From contig NZ_CP051183.1 of NCBI RefSeq assembly GCF_012295615.1, positions 1,453,001 to 1,517,000 on the forward strand: DNA of 64,000 nucleotides, written 5' to 3'. The position numbers and the translations under genes are program-made. Shown here in pieces: positions 26,198-33,220 of the stretch. The notes beneath the pieces were generated by a model. That model was not told the origin of the DNA. It saw only the letters and a list, made by a program, of their open reading frames with translations, and ran no database searches. Origin of the DNA: Bermanella marisrubri (lineage in GTDB: Bacteria > Pseudomonadota > Gammaproteobacteria > Pseudomonadales > Oceanobacteraceae). Position 1 is the stretch's first letter, and each line of letters begins with the position of its first letter.

Positions 26198-27036
26198 AAG
26201 ATCATCGCGAATATTTTGGTGTCAGATACCTTTGCCGGAAACTTTTTGTATCATTTTCTGGTTTCTATAAGTGGTTAAGTCGGCCTGTAGAACTAAAATC
26301 GGATAAGAATGATGAGCTCACCCGCTTAATTAAGAAGATATTTGAGAGGCATGAAGGGAACTATGGAAGCCCTAGAATTCATCGTGAATTAGTGAATTTA
26401 GGGCTGGTTGTTAATCATAAGCGTGTTGCAAGAATTATGCGGGAAGAGCGGTTGATAGCTAAAGCGGCGAAATTGTACCGTAGGAAGGCATTGCCGGATA
26501 ATTCATGTATAACTGTTGGGAACCTTAGACATAATATTCCGCCACCATCTGGTCCTAATCAGCAGTGGGCAGGTGATGTTAGCTATCTTAAAGTCAACGG
26601 CGAATGGATTTATTTATCCGTTATTCTAGATCTTTACTCTCGGAAGATAATTGGTTGGTCATTGAGTAGAAACAGGACTACTGAACTAACTTTGCAATCA
26701 TTGGATATGGCGATTGAATCGAGACAGTTCGAGCCTGGATTGATTTTTCATAGTGACAAGGGTGCTGAATATGGCGCGCATGTTTTTCAAAATAGACTTC
26801 GATCATCTGGGATAAGGCCGAGCATGAATCGTCATAAAACAATGACGGATAACATTCACGTGGAATCATTCTTTCGTACATTTAAGACGGAAGTGTTCCA
26901 TGGTGAAATTTTCGAAGATGCAGAGCATCTCCGTGATGTCACGAAATGGTATCTGGAGGATTATTATAACTGTGTTCGAATGCATACTTCGTTAAACTTT
27001 AAATCACCAGTGCAGTATGAAAGAATGGCTGCTTAA
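26149..27036 (+). CDS. IS3-family transposase OrfB (DDE integrase domain)
   Basis: A 295-residue frame with the HTH_21 region (HEGNYGSPRIHRELVNLG) and the rve integrase core. The catalytic triad is present: D in WAGDVSYLKV, D in FHSDKGAEY and E in HVESFFRTFKTE, with the closing EDYYNCVRMHTSLNFKSPVQYE. It appears intact, so the element may still be active. Translation is expected mainly as the OrfAB fusion. Confidence 0.92.
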   Translation: MGSVSEGPKEFRFRFIKDHREYFGVRYLCRKLFVSFSGFYKWLSRPVELKSDKNDELTRLIKKIFERHEGNYGSPRIHRELVNLGLVVNHKRVARIMREERLIAKAAKLYRRKALPDNSCITVGNLRHNIPPPSGPNQQWAGDVSYLKVNGEWIYLSVILDLYSRKIIGWSLSRNRTTELTLQSLDMAIESRQFEPGLIFHSDKGAEYGAHVFQNRLRSSGIRPSMNRHKTMTDNIHVESFFRTFKTEVFHGEIFEDAEHLRDVTKWYLEDYYNCVRMHTSLNFKSPVQYERMAA

Positions 27037-27138
27037 TATGAATCAGTATAAGCGTCTACTTTTAGGGGTGAGCTCTCCTGTCGCTCCACAAAACGGCCCG
27101 TTACGCCGGCGTTATATCTCAAGGGATGCTAAAGATAT

Positions 27139-27669
27139 ATGAGTCATAAAGTACAAATCTACCCACATAATGACCTTTTCAATCTCGCGTATTATCAACT
27201 TGGAGTGATTAATAAAAAGGTACAAGACGGTATCGAAGATGCTGTTGGACTTGATTGTATGAGCTGTTTGATCTCGTTAGCCTTTACAACAGAGGCGTTG
27301 GTTAATTTCATCGGTAAAAAAAGAGTTCAACGATGGAAAGAGCGAGATTTCTACAAAAGCAAGATGGAGAAAGTTTGTGCGCAAGCTGGTGTAGCTTTTA
27401 GTAAGCATACAGAGCCCTATAAAACGCTATGGGAACTAAAGGAACTACGAGATTCAATTGCTCATGGTAAGCCTGTTGAGCTTCAAACCGAAATAAAAGA
27501 TAGAGATGAGTTGCGAAAAGCCATGGAGTGCGAGTGGGATAAAAAGCTAGTCCCAGATTATGTGAATTCAGCCTATGATCAAGTAAAAGAGTTTGAGCGA
27601 CTATTGTTTGAAAACTGCAAAATATCAGTAGGTGAAACAATTACATCGGCTGTTCTTTTACCGAAATGA
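27139..27669 (+). CDS. HEPN-like protein (cassette 3)
   Basis: A 176-residue helical protein. The segment LKELRDSIAHGKPVEL (R104, H109) is the R-x4-H motif of HEPN nucleases and related HEPN folds. Helices before it (LISLAFTTEALVNFIGKK) and after it (VPDYVNSAYDQVKEFERLLFE) give the four-helix bundle expected. Many HEPN proteins cut RNA in defence or toxin-antitoxin systems. No MNT-type nucleotidyltransferase partner is adjacent, so it is either a single-gene system or non-catalytic. The cassette begins at the attC GTTATAT box (27111). Confidence 0.6.
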   Translation: MSHKVQIYPHNDLFNLAYYQLGVINKKVQDGIEDAVGLDCMSCLISLAFTTEALVNFIGKKRVQRWKERDFYKSKMEKVCAQAGVAFSKHTEPYKTLWELKELRDSIAHGKPVELQTEIKDRDELRKAMECEWDKKLVPDYVNSAYDQVKEFERLLFENCKISVGETITSAVLLPK

Positions 27670-27670
27670 G

Positions 27671-27729
27671 ATATAACAATAACATCAAGATCGCCTTCAA
27701 GCTGCGCCCCCTTATGTAAGGCGTTATAA
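27671..27729 (+). repeat. attC site of cassette 3 (short)
   Basis: The left box ATATAAC (27671-27677) and right box GTTATAA (27723-27729) bound only 59 bases, the length of the classic 59-base element. The right half reads AAGGCGTTATAA. Inner pairing is weak (GCGCCC with a GGCGT segment). Confidence 0.72.
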
Positions 27730-27745
27730 GGAGTAATCGTAGATA

Positions 27746-28567
27746 GTGAATTTTGAAATTGATGGAATACTAGAGTTTGAAGATTCTTTTCATGAAGAGT
27801 GGGAAAAGGAAGCTGAAAAATTTATTCCTGTATTATGTGGTTCAGATTATCTCCATACGGCTTCAGCGTTAGTAGGATTAACAGCGAGTATTACGTCTAT
27901 AAAACTTGGAATCTATGCGCTGGCTGAAGATTGCGAAACCAATCTATATCCTGCAAAAGTTTTACATAGAACATTAATTGAGCATTACCTAAAATTTAAT
28001 TATATTTTGGCAAGGTTTCTAACTGAAAAGACTGATGAGGTAGGCTATGAATACATTAAGTACATGTGCATTAGTGAGGCATTGTCATATATAAAGGCCT
28101 CTGATGTTGCGAAATCTATGCTCGGCACTAGCACAGATTCACAGGTCTTGAAAAAGTTAAAAAAAGAACACCCTGAATTGAACATTAGCCAGAAAGAGCT
28201 TGGAAGAATAACTTCAAAATGGAAGCACCGGAGTATAATTAGGTATCTTAAGGGTAACCCATCAAGTTTAGGTGGTGACAATAATTACCTTCTTAAATTA
28301 ATTCCTGAGTACGCCGAGCTTTCGAGTTTTATACATGGTGGAAGGTCTGCCGAAGAATATTGCCATGGACAATTTGAACATGGTCTTGCTAAAGAAATGT
28401 ATATAGAAGTTGCTGAAACATGCTTTCTTTCAAACTCAATAAGAGTTCATTTAATGTTAGCGGCCATAGAAGTTGATGATCAGTTTGTAACTGGAATGGT
28501 TCGCCTAGCTCAAAAGATGTGCGAATTTATTGATAAATACCCATTTCACCCAGATCAGCTTAAATAG
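27746..28567 (+). CDS. DUF5677-like helical protein (cassette 4)
   Basis: A 273-residue protein starting at GTG 27746, with an AAGGAG site 12 bases upstream that belongs to the attC right box region. It is nearly all helical; LYPAKVLHRTLIEHYLKFNYILARF and PEYAELSSFIHGGRSAEEY (His 197) resemble DUF5677, a family of unknown function found in mobile and defence-rich DNA. The match is from memory and moderate. No signal peptide or membrane helix. The stop codon is 9 bases before the last attC. Confidence 0.6.
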   Translation: MNFEIDGILEFEDSFHEEWEKEAEKFIPVLCGSDYLHTASALVGLTASITSIKLGIYALAEDCETNLYPAKVLHRTLIEHYLKFNYILARFLTEKTDEVGYEYIKYMCISEALSYIKASDVAKSMLGTSTDSQVLKKLKKEHPELNISQKELGRITSKWKHRSIIRYLKGNPSSLGGDNNYLLKLIPEYAELSSFIHGGRSAEEYCHGQFEHGLAKEMYIEVAETCFLSNSIRVHLMLAAIEVDDQFVTGMVRLAQKMCEFIDKYPFHPDQLK

Positions 28568-28575
28568 ATGGCAGC

Positions 28576-28672
28576 TCATAACAAGTGGCAGCAAACGACC
28601 GTCAAAACTGTCACTTAAATTACTGTCGCAATTACGCGCCAGTTTTGCCGGCGGCTGTGCAAGGCGCTAGGT
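28576..28672 (+). repeat. attC site of cassette 4, with altered right core
   Basis: The left box CATAAC (28577-28582) is intact. The middle pairs CAAAACTG (28603-28610) with CAGTTTTG (28640-28647). The right end is AAGGCGCTAGGT where GTTAGGT is expected, a T-to-C change at the second position of the crossover triplet. It closes the cluster. Confidence 0.65.
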
Positions 28673-28759
28673 CAGCTTGAAAATACTATTGAAATTCACC
28701 GCACATTTTATTGTATTGGTCTCTCTTGTCCCGTTAATTTAGATTTTTTAACCAAAACC

Positions 28760-28783
28760 AAAAAAGCCCGCACTATGGCGGGC
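28760..28783 (-). terminator. Terminator of ompW
   Basis: On the minus strand GCCCGC, 6-base loop, GCGGGC is followed by CTTTTTTGG. The stem lies at 28766-28771 and 28778-28783, about 70 bases after the ompW stop. Confidence 0.85.
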
Positions 28784-28803
28784 AATCCAGTCGAACTTCT
28801 GGT

Positions 28804-28843
28804 AACCCAATGAACGCTTGCAACCGTTTGTTGGGTTTTTATT
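28804..28843 (+). terminator. Terminator on the plus strand, end of cassette cluster
   Basis: AACCCAA (28804-28810) pairs with TTGGGTT (28831-28837), with a partly paired inner part, and runs into TTTATT. It would stop transcription coming through the cassettes before ompW. Confidence 0.65.
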
Positions 28844-28854
28844 GTAGTGGGCTA

Positions 28855-29535
28855 TTAAAACTTGTAGCCAAAGTTAACGCGATAGACTAATGGGTCTAGG
28901 TCGTAGTTAACGGTTAGGTCTGGAGCAGTGCCTGTGCTATCACTTAGCGTGGCTTCTGTGCCGATCTTGGCATACATAACAGATGCGTTAACAAACATCT
29001 TCTCATCAAATGCGTAATCCACACCCGCTTGTACAGCAAGACCAACAGAGTTATCTAAAGACAATTCGTCGTAACCTAAACCTTCTGCACCTGCGCCTGT
29101 TTCTTCATCGAAGAATACGGTGATGTTTAAGCCAGCACCTACGTATGGTTGTAGCTTGCTGTTTTTATCCATCGGGTAGTATTGCGCACTAATGGTGGGT
29201 GGTAGGTGTTTGATTTCACCAATGGCAGCACCTTCGGCTCCAAGCGTTCCCGCTTTGGCTTCAATATCGTGACTAAAAGGCGTCGCACCTAATACTTCAA
29301 CACCGAGTTGATCGGTGATCATGTAGGTACCAGAAATACCCAGTTGCGTATTGTCGTTGGCTTCTACTGCTTGGCCAGCTATTTGATCAATATCATCGCT
29401 AGTTTTTTCTGGCGCGACGGTTGCTGTACCTACACGCAATAAAATATCACCTGCTTCATAGGCCATGGCCGGTGTAGAAAAAGCCAATGCAATAGAAGTG
29501 GCTAGTACAGAAGGGGCTAAGGTTTTTTTCAACAT
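28855..29535 (-). CDS. ompW: OmpW-family outer-membrane protein
   Basis: A 226-residue protein with a signal peptide cleaved after TPAMA. The mature start YEAGDILLRVGTATVAP is the OmpW signature, as are LPPTISAQYYPM, LQPYVGAGLNIT and a C-terminal VNFGYKF with aromatic end. OmpW is an 8-strand barrel with a hydrophobic channel. It is regulated by oxygen in E. coli; a matching FNR-type site lies upstream here. AAGGAAACG precedes the start. It is flanked downstream by two terminators that separate it from the cassettes. Confidence 0.92.
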   Translation of the reverse strand: MLKKTLAPSVLATSIALAFSTPAMAYEAGDILLRVGTATVAPEKTSDDIDQIAGQAVEANDNTQLGISGTYMITDQLGVEVLGATPFSHDIEAKAGTLGAEGAAIGEIKHLPPTISAQYYPMDKNSKLQPYVGAGLNITVFFDEETGAGAEGLGYDELSLDNSVGLAVQAGVDYAFDEKMFVNASVMYAKIGTEATLSDSTGTAPDLTVNYDLDPLVYRVNFGYKF

Positions 29536-29575
29536 ACTTCGTTTCCTTTATGTTGCACGTTTATTAGATGCGTCC

Positions 29576-29616
29576 ATAGTAAGAAACGAGAAAAGGGCTG
29601 AAGTGATCTAAATCAA
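29576..29616 (-). promoter_or_regulatory. FNR/Anr-type site and -10 element of ompW
   Basis: On the minus strand TTGATTTAGATCAC (29603-29616) matches the FNR consensus TTGAT-N4-ATCAA at nine of ten positions. A -10 hexamer TACTAT lies at 29576-29581. With a start near 29569 the site is centred about 40.5 bases upstream, the usual class II activator position. This predicts induction when oxygen is low. Confidence 0.7.
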
Positions 29617-29737
29617 CTTAGGTAGGCTAAATAAATTTATTTGAGTAGTCGGTTAAAAACCTGATTTAAGACAAGGCCCGCATTTTTGTCTTATCGTAAA
29701 TTACAAAATACTGGGCCTTTATATCTTTTGCTTTTGT

Positions 29738-29869
29738 GCTGCTTTTATTGCTGCTTTTATTGCTGTTTTAGTTAGTCGGTTGCGATTGGTTTGTATGTTT
29801 ATTGATCTTTGATTACTTAACCGCTAATTATTTGATAGCAGACTATTTAATAGCTGACTATTTAATAGC
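29738..29869. repeat. Two short tandem repeats
   Basis: GCTGCTTTTATT repeats twice exactly with a decayed third copy (29738-29770). A 15-base unit around ATTTAATAGC repeats three times (29830-29869) and runs into the last codons of the TetR gene. The 320-base gap 29536-29857 otherwise holds only the ompW control region and a long inverted repeat AAGGCCC/GGGCCTT (29674-29719). Confidence 0.7.
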
Positions 29870-30493
29870 AAGCAATAAAGTCTGTTTTGCCAGGTCTTCC
29901 AAACTTAAATTACCATCTGGGCGATACCAGGTGGTGGTCCAACCAATGGCCCCGGTTAATAATCGCCGTAAAATAAACGCGTCGTGCTGAATCAGTCCCT
30001 GCTGTTTACATTCTTCGATGGTATTGAGCCATAAGGTTTCGTATTCATCCCGCAATTGCAGTACGTACTTTTGCTTGTCTGGCGAAAGGCTGCGCCATTC
30101 ATATACCAATACGCTCATGGCTTCGCCGGTATCTGTGTGTACGCTGTCCAGTTCGCAGCGAATTAATGCGTGCAGTTTTTCGCCAGCGTCTTTGCTATCA
30201 CTTAAAGCGGCGTTCATGCGGGCCATGTTAATGATGATGGTTTCTTCCATCACGGCCAGTAGGATTTCTTCTTTGCTTTTAAAGTGGTGGAACAGGCTTC
30301 CGCTTTGTATGCCCACGGCAGCACCCAGTTCACGCACGGTGGTGCGCTCGTAGCCTTTGCTCTTAAATAGGTGGGCGGCAGCACGCATCAGTTTACCCTT
30401 GGCCGAGTGCGGATCGGTGACTTGGCCTTTATGGATTAAGTCTTTAAGGACGGGGTCGCGGGTATCAACAGTATCGAGTGCGTCTAAATTCAT
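29858..30493 (-). CDS. TetR-family regulator of the acyl-CoA operon (AtuR-like)
   Basis: A 211-residue protein. The helix-turn-helix is at about 30-78 (KGKLMRAAAHLFKSKGYERTTVRELGAAVGIQSGSLFHHFKSKEEIL). The C-terminal ligand domain ends GAIGWTTTWYRPDGNLSLEDLAKQ, common in regulators of fatty or branched acyl-CoA degradation. It diverges from the operon starting at 30639, with a perfect palindrome between them. The position matches atuR of Pseudomonas, where the repressor lies divergent to the atu operon. The last codons fall in a tandem repeat. Confidence 0.88.
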   Translation of the reverse strand: MNLDALDTVDTRDPVLKDLIHKGQVTDPHSAKGKLMRAAAHLFKSKGYERTTVRELGAAVGIQSGSLFHHFKSKEEILLAVMEETIIINMARMNAALSDSKDAGEKLHALIRCELDSVHTDTGEAMSVLVYEWRSLSPDKQKYVLQLRDEYETLWLNTIEECKQQGLIQHDAFILRRLLTGAIGWTTTWYRPDGNLSLEDLAKQTLLLAIK

Positions 30494-30563
30494 TCACGTT
30501 TCCTAAGCGAAAAGGCCTTGCTGGAGTATTTGGTCATTATTTCTGAAACATTTTGCATTGTAA

Positions 30564-30581
30564 ACCAAGCGCTTGCTTGGT
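30564..30581. promoter_or_regulatory. TetR operator palindrome
   Basis: ACCAAGC-GCTT-GCTTGGT is a perfect inverted repeat of 7 bases with a 4-base centre, in the middle of the 145-base divergent region. Size and symmetry fit a TetR dimer site. It lies 58 bases before the first operon gene and 71 bases before the regulator start, so one site can control both directions. Confidence 0.8.
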
Positions 30582-30638
30582 ATGTTGTGATTTATAGACT
30601 GATTAGTGATGTATGCCATAGGAATAGGGTGGCCATAG

Positions 30639-31517
30639 ATGGGTTATAACAGCGTATTTAAAGACAGTTTGTTTGCAGGTCAGGTCCATGTAGTGACAGG
30701 CGGCGGCAGTGGTATTGGCCGTTGCTGTGCCCACGAGCTAGCCAGCTTAGGGGCCCATGTGGTACTGATTGGCCGAAAGGAAGAGAAGTTGCAAACGGTC
30801 GCGGCAGAAATTCAAGAAGACGGCGGCAACGCTAGCTTCCACGCCTGTGATATCCGCGATGAAGAAAGCGTGAAAGCCGTGGTGAAGGCCATTGTGGCGG
30901 ATAACGGTGCGGTTCATGGCTTACTCAATAATGCTGGCGGTCAGTATCCATCGCCATTGGCGGCCATCAATCAAAAAGGGTTTGAAACCGTTATGCGCAC
31001 CAATCTTGTAGGTGGTTTTTTATTCGCCCGCGAAGTGTATAACCAGAGCATGGTGAAAACCGGCGGCAGCATCGTCAATATCATTGCCGATATGTGGGGC
31101 GGTATGCCGGGCATGGGGCACTCGGGTGCGGCCCGCGCAGGCATGGATAATTTCACTAAGACGGCTGCCTATGAATGGGGCCAGTCTGGCGTGCGTGTGA
31201 ATGCCATTGCTCCAGGTTGGATTATTTCTAGCGGTATGGACACCTACGACGGTGCGTTTAAAGCCATTATTCCTAAATTAGAGGATGCAGTGCCGCTTAA
31301 GCGTATGGGCACCGAATCGGAAATCAGTAGTGCCGTGTGCTTTTTATTAAGTGAAGGCAGTAAGTTTGTGAGCGGTGCCACCTTACGTATTGATGGCGCG
31401 GCGTCCTTGGGTAATCGCATGTGGCCATTACCGAAAGCCAAAAACAACGAGCCTTACAATGGTTTTCACCGAGCGGTTATGCCCGAGGTGTTAAAGCAAG
31501 CAAAGGAAGAGGCGTAA
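30639..31517 (+). CDS. SDR-family oxidoreductase, AtuB position, trans-2-enoyl-CoA-reductase-like
   Basis: A 292-residue Rossmann protein. The dinucleotide motif is TGGGSGIG near residue 20 and the structural motif NNAGG near 97. The usual active-site Y-x3-K is replaced: the segment reads GHSGAARAGMDNFTK. That HSGAARAG word is typical of peroxisomal trans-2-enoyl-CoA reductase (PECR) and its bacterial relatives, as I recall, rather than of alcohol dehydrogenases. It is first in the operon, 3 bases before the carboxylase beta gene, the place of atuB in Pseudomonas. It may reduce an enoyl-CoA or an isoprenoid intermediate. Confidence 0.8.
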   Translation: MGYNSVFKDSLFAGQVHVVTGGGSGIGRCCAHELASLGAHVVLIGRKEEKLQTVAAEIQEDGGNASFHACDIRDEESVKAVVKAIVADNGAVHGLLNNAGGQYPSPLAAINQKGFETVMRTNLVGGFLFAREVYNQSMVKTGGSIVNIIADMWGGMPGMGHSGAARAGMDNFTKTAAYEWGQSGVRVNAIAPGWIISSGMDTYDGAFKAIIPKLEDAVPLKRMGTESEISSAVCFLLSEGSKFVSGATLRIDGAASLGNRMWPLPKAKNNEPYNGFHRAVMPEVLKQAKEEA

Positions 31518-31520
31518 ATT

Positions 31521-33140
31521 ATGACTCCTATCGCAAGCCAAGTGGATGTGCATTCGCCGCAGTTTGAGGCCAATAAAGAGGCCATGCAGTCTTACCTGAG
31601 CGAGTTTCGCAGCATCGAGCAAAAGGTCATCGACAAAGAATTGGCCAGTGCCGAAAAATTTGCCAAGCGTGAAAAATTATTACCCCGTGAACGTTTGAAC
31701 CGTTTGCTTGATCCCGGTTCGCCATTTATGGAGTTGATGTCATTAGCCGGATACAAAATGCACGACGATAAAGACGGCAGCGGTGCTGGCGGTGGTGTGA
31801 TCGGCGGCATTGGTTATGTGCAAGGTGTGCGCTGCATGATTGTGGTGAACAACTGCGCTATTAAAGGCGGCACTATTTCACCTGCGGGTTTAGATAAGTC
31901 TTTGCGCTTACAAGAGATCGCCCAGCAAAATAAATTGCCTGTGGTGAGCTTATCGGAAAGCGGCGGCGCTAATTTAAATTACGCTACCGATGTATTTGTA
32001 AAAGGTGCAAAAGCCTTTGCTAACCAAGCTCGTTTATCGGCCCAAGGTATTCCGCAAATTACAGTGGTACATGGTAATGCAACAGCGGGCGGTGCCTATC
32101 AACCCGGCTTAAGTGATTGGGTGGTATTGGTCCGTGACAAAGCCAAAATGTTTTTAGCCGGGCCACCACTTTTAAAAGCGGCCACTGGTGAGATCGCTAC
32201 CGATGAAGAATTGGGCGGTGCCGAAATGCACGCGCAAACCCCAGGCACAGGTGAATATTTAGCGGAAGACGATGCCGATGGCATTCGCATTGCGCGCAAT
32301 ATTGTGCAAAGCCTGCCATGGAATGAACAACTTGTTCAGAACGAAAAACCAGCCTTATATCAAGCACCGCTTTATGATGAAGACGAACTCTTAGGCATTG
32401 TACCGGCTGATAGTAAGCAGCCTTACGATGTGCGTGAAATTGTTGCACGCATCGCGGATGGCTCTGAGTTTTTAGATTTCAAAAACGATTTTGATTCACA
32501 AACCGTGTGTGGTCGCATCAAGATCGAAGGTCATGCTGTGGGCATCATTGGTAATAATGGTCCGATTACTCCGCAAGGTGCCTCGAAAGCTGCGCAATTT
32601 ATTCAGTTATGTGAGCAAAGCAATACGCCGCTTTTATTCTTGCACAATACCACAGGCTTTATGGTGGGTACGCAAAGTGAGCAGCAGGGCGTGATCAAAC
32701 ATGGCTCGAAAATGATTCAGGCGGTGGCCAATGCCCGCGTTCCTAAAATCAGTATTAACGTGGGCGGTTCTTATGGTGCCGGTAACTATGCCATGTGCGG
32801 TCGCGGTTTAGATCCTGATTTTATTTTTGCATGGCCGAACAGTAAAACCGCGGTAATGGGTGGCGCACAAGCCGGTAAAGTGCTGCGCATCGTCACCGAA
32901 GAAAAGCAGCGCAAGATGGGCATGGAACCCGACCCTAAAGTGCTGGATACCATTGAAGAAGCGACCAAGCAAAAGCTGGAAGCAGGCAGTACCAGTTTGT
33001 TTGGCACGGCGCGGTTATGGGATGACGGTTTAATCGACCCAAGAGATACCCGCCGTGTATTGGGCTTTTGCTTGAGTATTTGTAAGGAAGCCCAGCAACG
33101 CAAACTCAATAGCAACTCGTTTGGCGTAGCGCGATTATAG
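31521..33140 (+). CDS. Acyl-CoA carboxylase beta subunit (geranyl-CoA or methylcrotonyl-CoA carboxylase type)
   Basis: A 539-residue carboxyltransferase. The acyl-CoA pocket shows GAGGGVIGGIG and LSESGGANLNYATDVFV; the C-half has the biotin-side GNNGPITPQGASKAAQFIQLC and FLHNTTGFMVG, and GGSYGAGNYAMCGRGLDPDF. This arrangement belongs to the AtuC/LiuB group that carboxylates branched enoyl-CoAs (geranyl-CoA, 3-methylcrotonyl-CoA). The two cannot be told apart here by eye. With the biotin-carrying alpha subunit at 35507 it forms one enzyme. Gene order favours AtuC. Confidence 0.88.
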   Translation: MTPIASQVDVHSPQFEANKEAMQSYLSEFRSIEQKVIDKELASAEKFAKREKLLPRERLNRLLDPGSPFMELMSLAGYKMHDDKDGSGAGGGVIGGIGYVQGVRCMIVVNNCAIKGGTISPAGLDKSLRLQEIAQQNKLPVVSLSESGGANLNYATDVFVKGAKAFANQARLSAQGIPQITVVHGNATAGGAYQPGLSDWVVLVRDKAKMFLAGPPLLKAATGEIATDEELGGAEMHAQTPGTGEYLAEDDADGIRIARNIVQSLPWNEQLVQNEKPALYQAPLYDEDELLGIVPADSKQPYDVREIVARIADGSEFLDFKNDFDSQTVCGRIKIEGHAVGIIGNNGPITPQGASKAAQFIQLCEQSNTPLLFLHNTTGFMVGTQSEQQGVIKHGSKMIQAVANARVPKISINVGGSYGAGNYAMCGRGLDPDFIFAWPNSKTAVMGGAQAGKVLRIVTEEKQRKMGMEPDPKVLDTIEEATKQKLEAGSTSLFGTARLWDDGLIDPRDTRRVLGFCLSICKEAQQRKLNSNSFGVARL

Positions 33141-33220
33141 GACGACTGTAGCCCAACTATTGGCTAACTGAATTCACTGAATACAAAAAGAATAAACAGA
33201 TTTAAGAATAGGACATCATC

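Larger units (their letters stand above)
25785..27077 (+). mobile_element. IS3-family insertion sequence
   Basis: Terminal inverted repeats start GAGAGCTCACCC at both ends (25785 inward, and 27077 inward on the other strand), then share AAAGTAGACGC; 26 of the first 30 bases agree. The element carries overlapping orfA and orfB with an A6G slippery site. The CTCACCC ends resemble IS3 itself as I recall it. No matching target duplication is visible in the flanks, so one end may have decayed or the boundaries may be off by a few bases. Confidence 0.88.
25747..27117 (+). repeat. attC site of cassette 2, split by an IS
   Basis: The left half (25747-25784) begins CATAACAAG and contains TACGCGCCTACGGCGCCG. 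The right half (27078-27117) ends TACGCCGGCGTTATAT. Joined, they make an attC of about 78 bases. The 1293-base IS lies between them. The cassette could no longer be excised cleanly by an integrase. Confidence 0.72.
24698..28672 (+). mobile_element. Integron cassette cluster without integrase (CALIN)
   Basis: Four single-gene units, all on the plus strand, are each followed by an imperfect palindrome with outer boxes of the form (T/C)ATAAC-A at the left and G-TTATRN at the right. The boxes lie just after the stop codon and just before the next start. This is the layout of integron cassettes joined at attC sites. Each attC has a different inner sequence and length (115, 78 reconstructed, 59 and 97 bases), unlike the uniform sites of a Vibrio superintegron. 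No intI gene occurs in the window, which fits the term CALIN. Cassette genes are AT-rich compared with flanks. Confidence 0.8.

Noticed and set aside
25780-27085. Target-site duplication of the IS
   Set aside because: I compared 3-5 base flanks for several possible end positions and none matched.
24355-28854. Integron integrase gene (intI)
   Set aside because: No tyrosine-recombinase frame is present on either strand near the cassettes; it may lie outside the window or be lost.
29738-29869. Possible CRISPR array
   Set aside because: Units are only 12 and 15 bases, directly tandem with no spacers, and there are no cas genes.
29802-29990. Plus-strand frame with repeated YLIAD words
   Set aside because: It is produced by the 15-base tandem repeat at the end of the TetR gene and has no ribosome-binding site.
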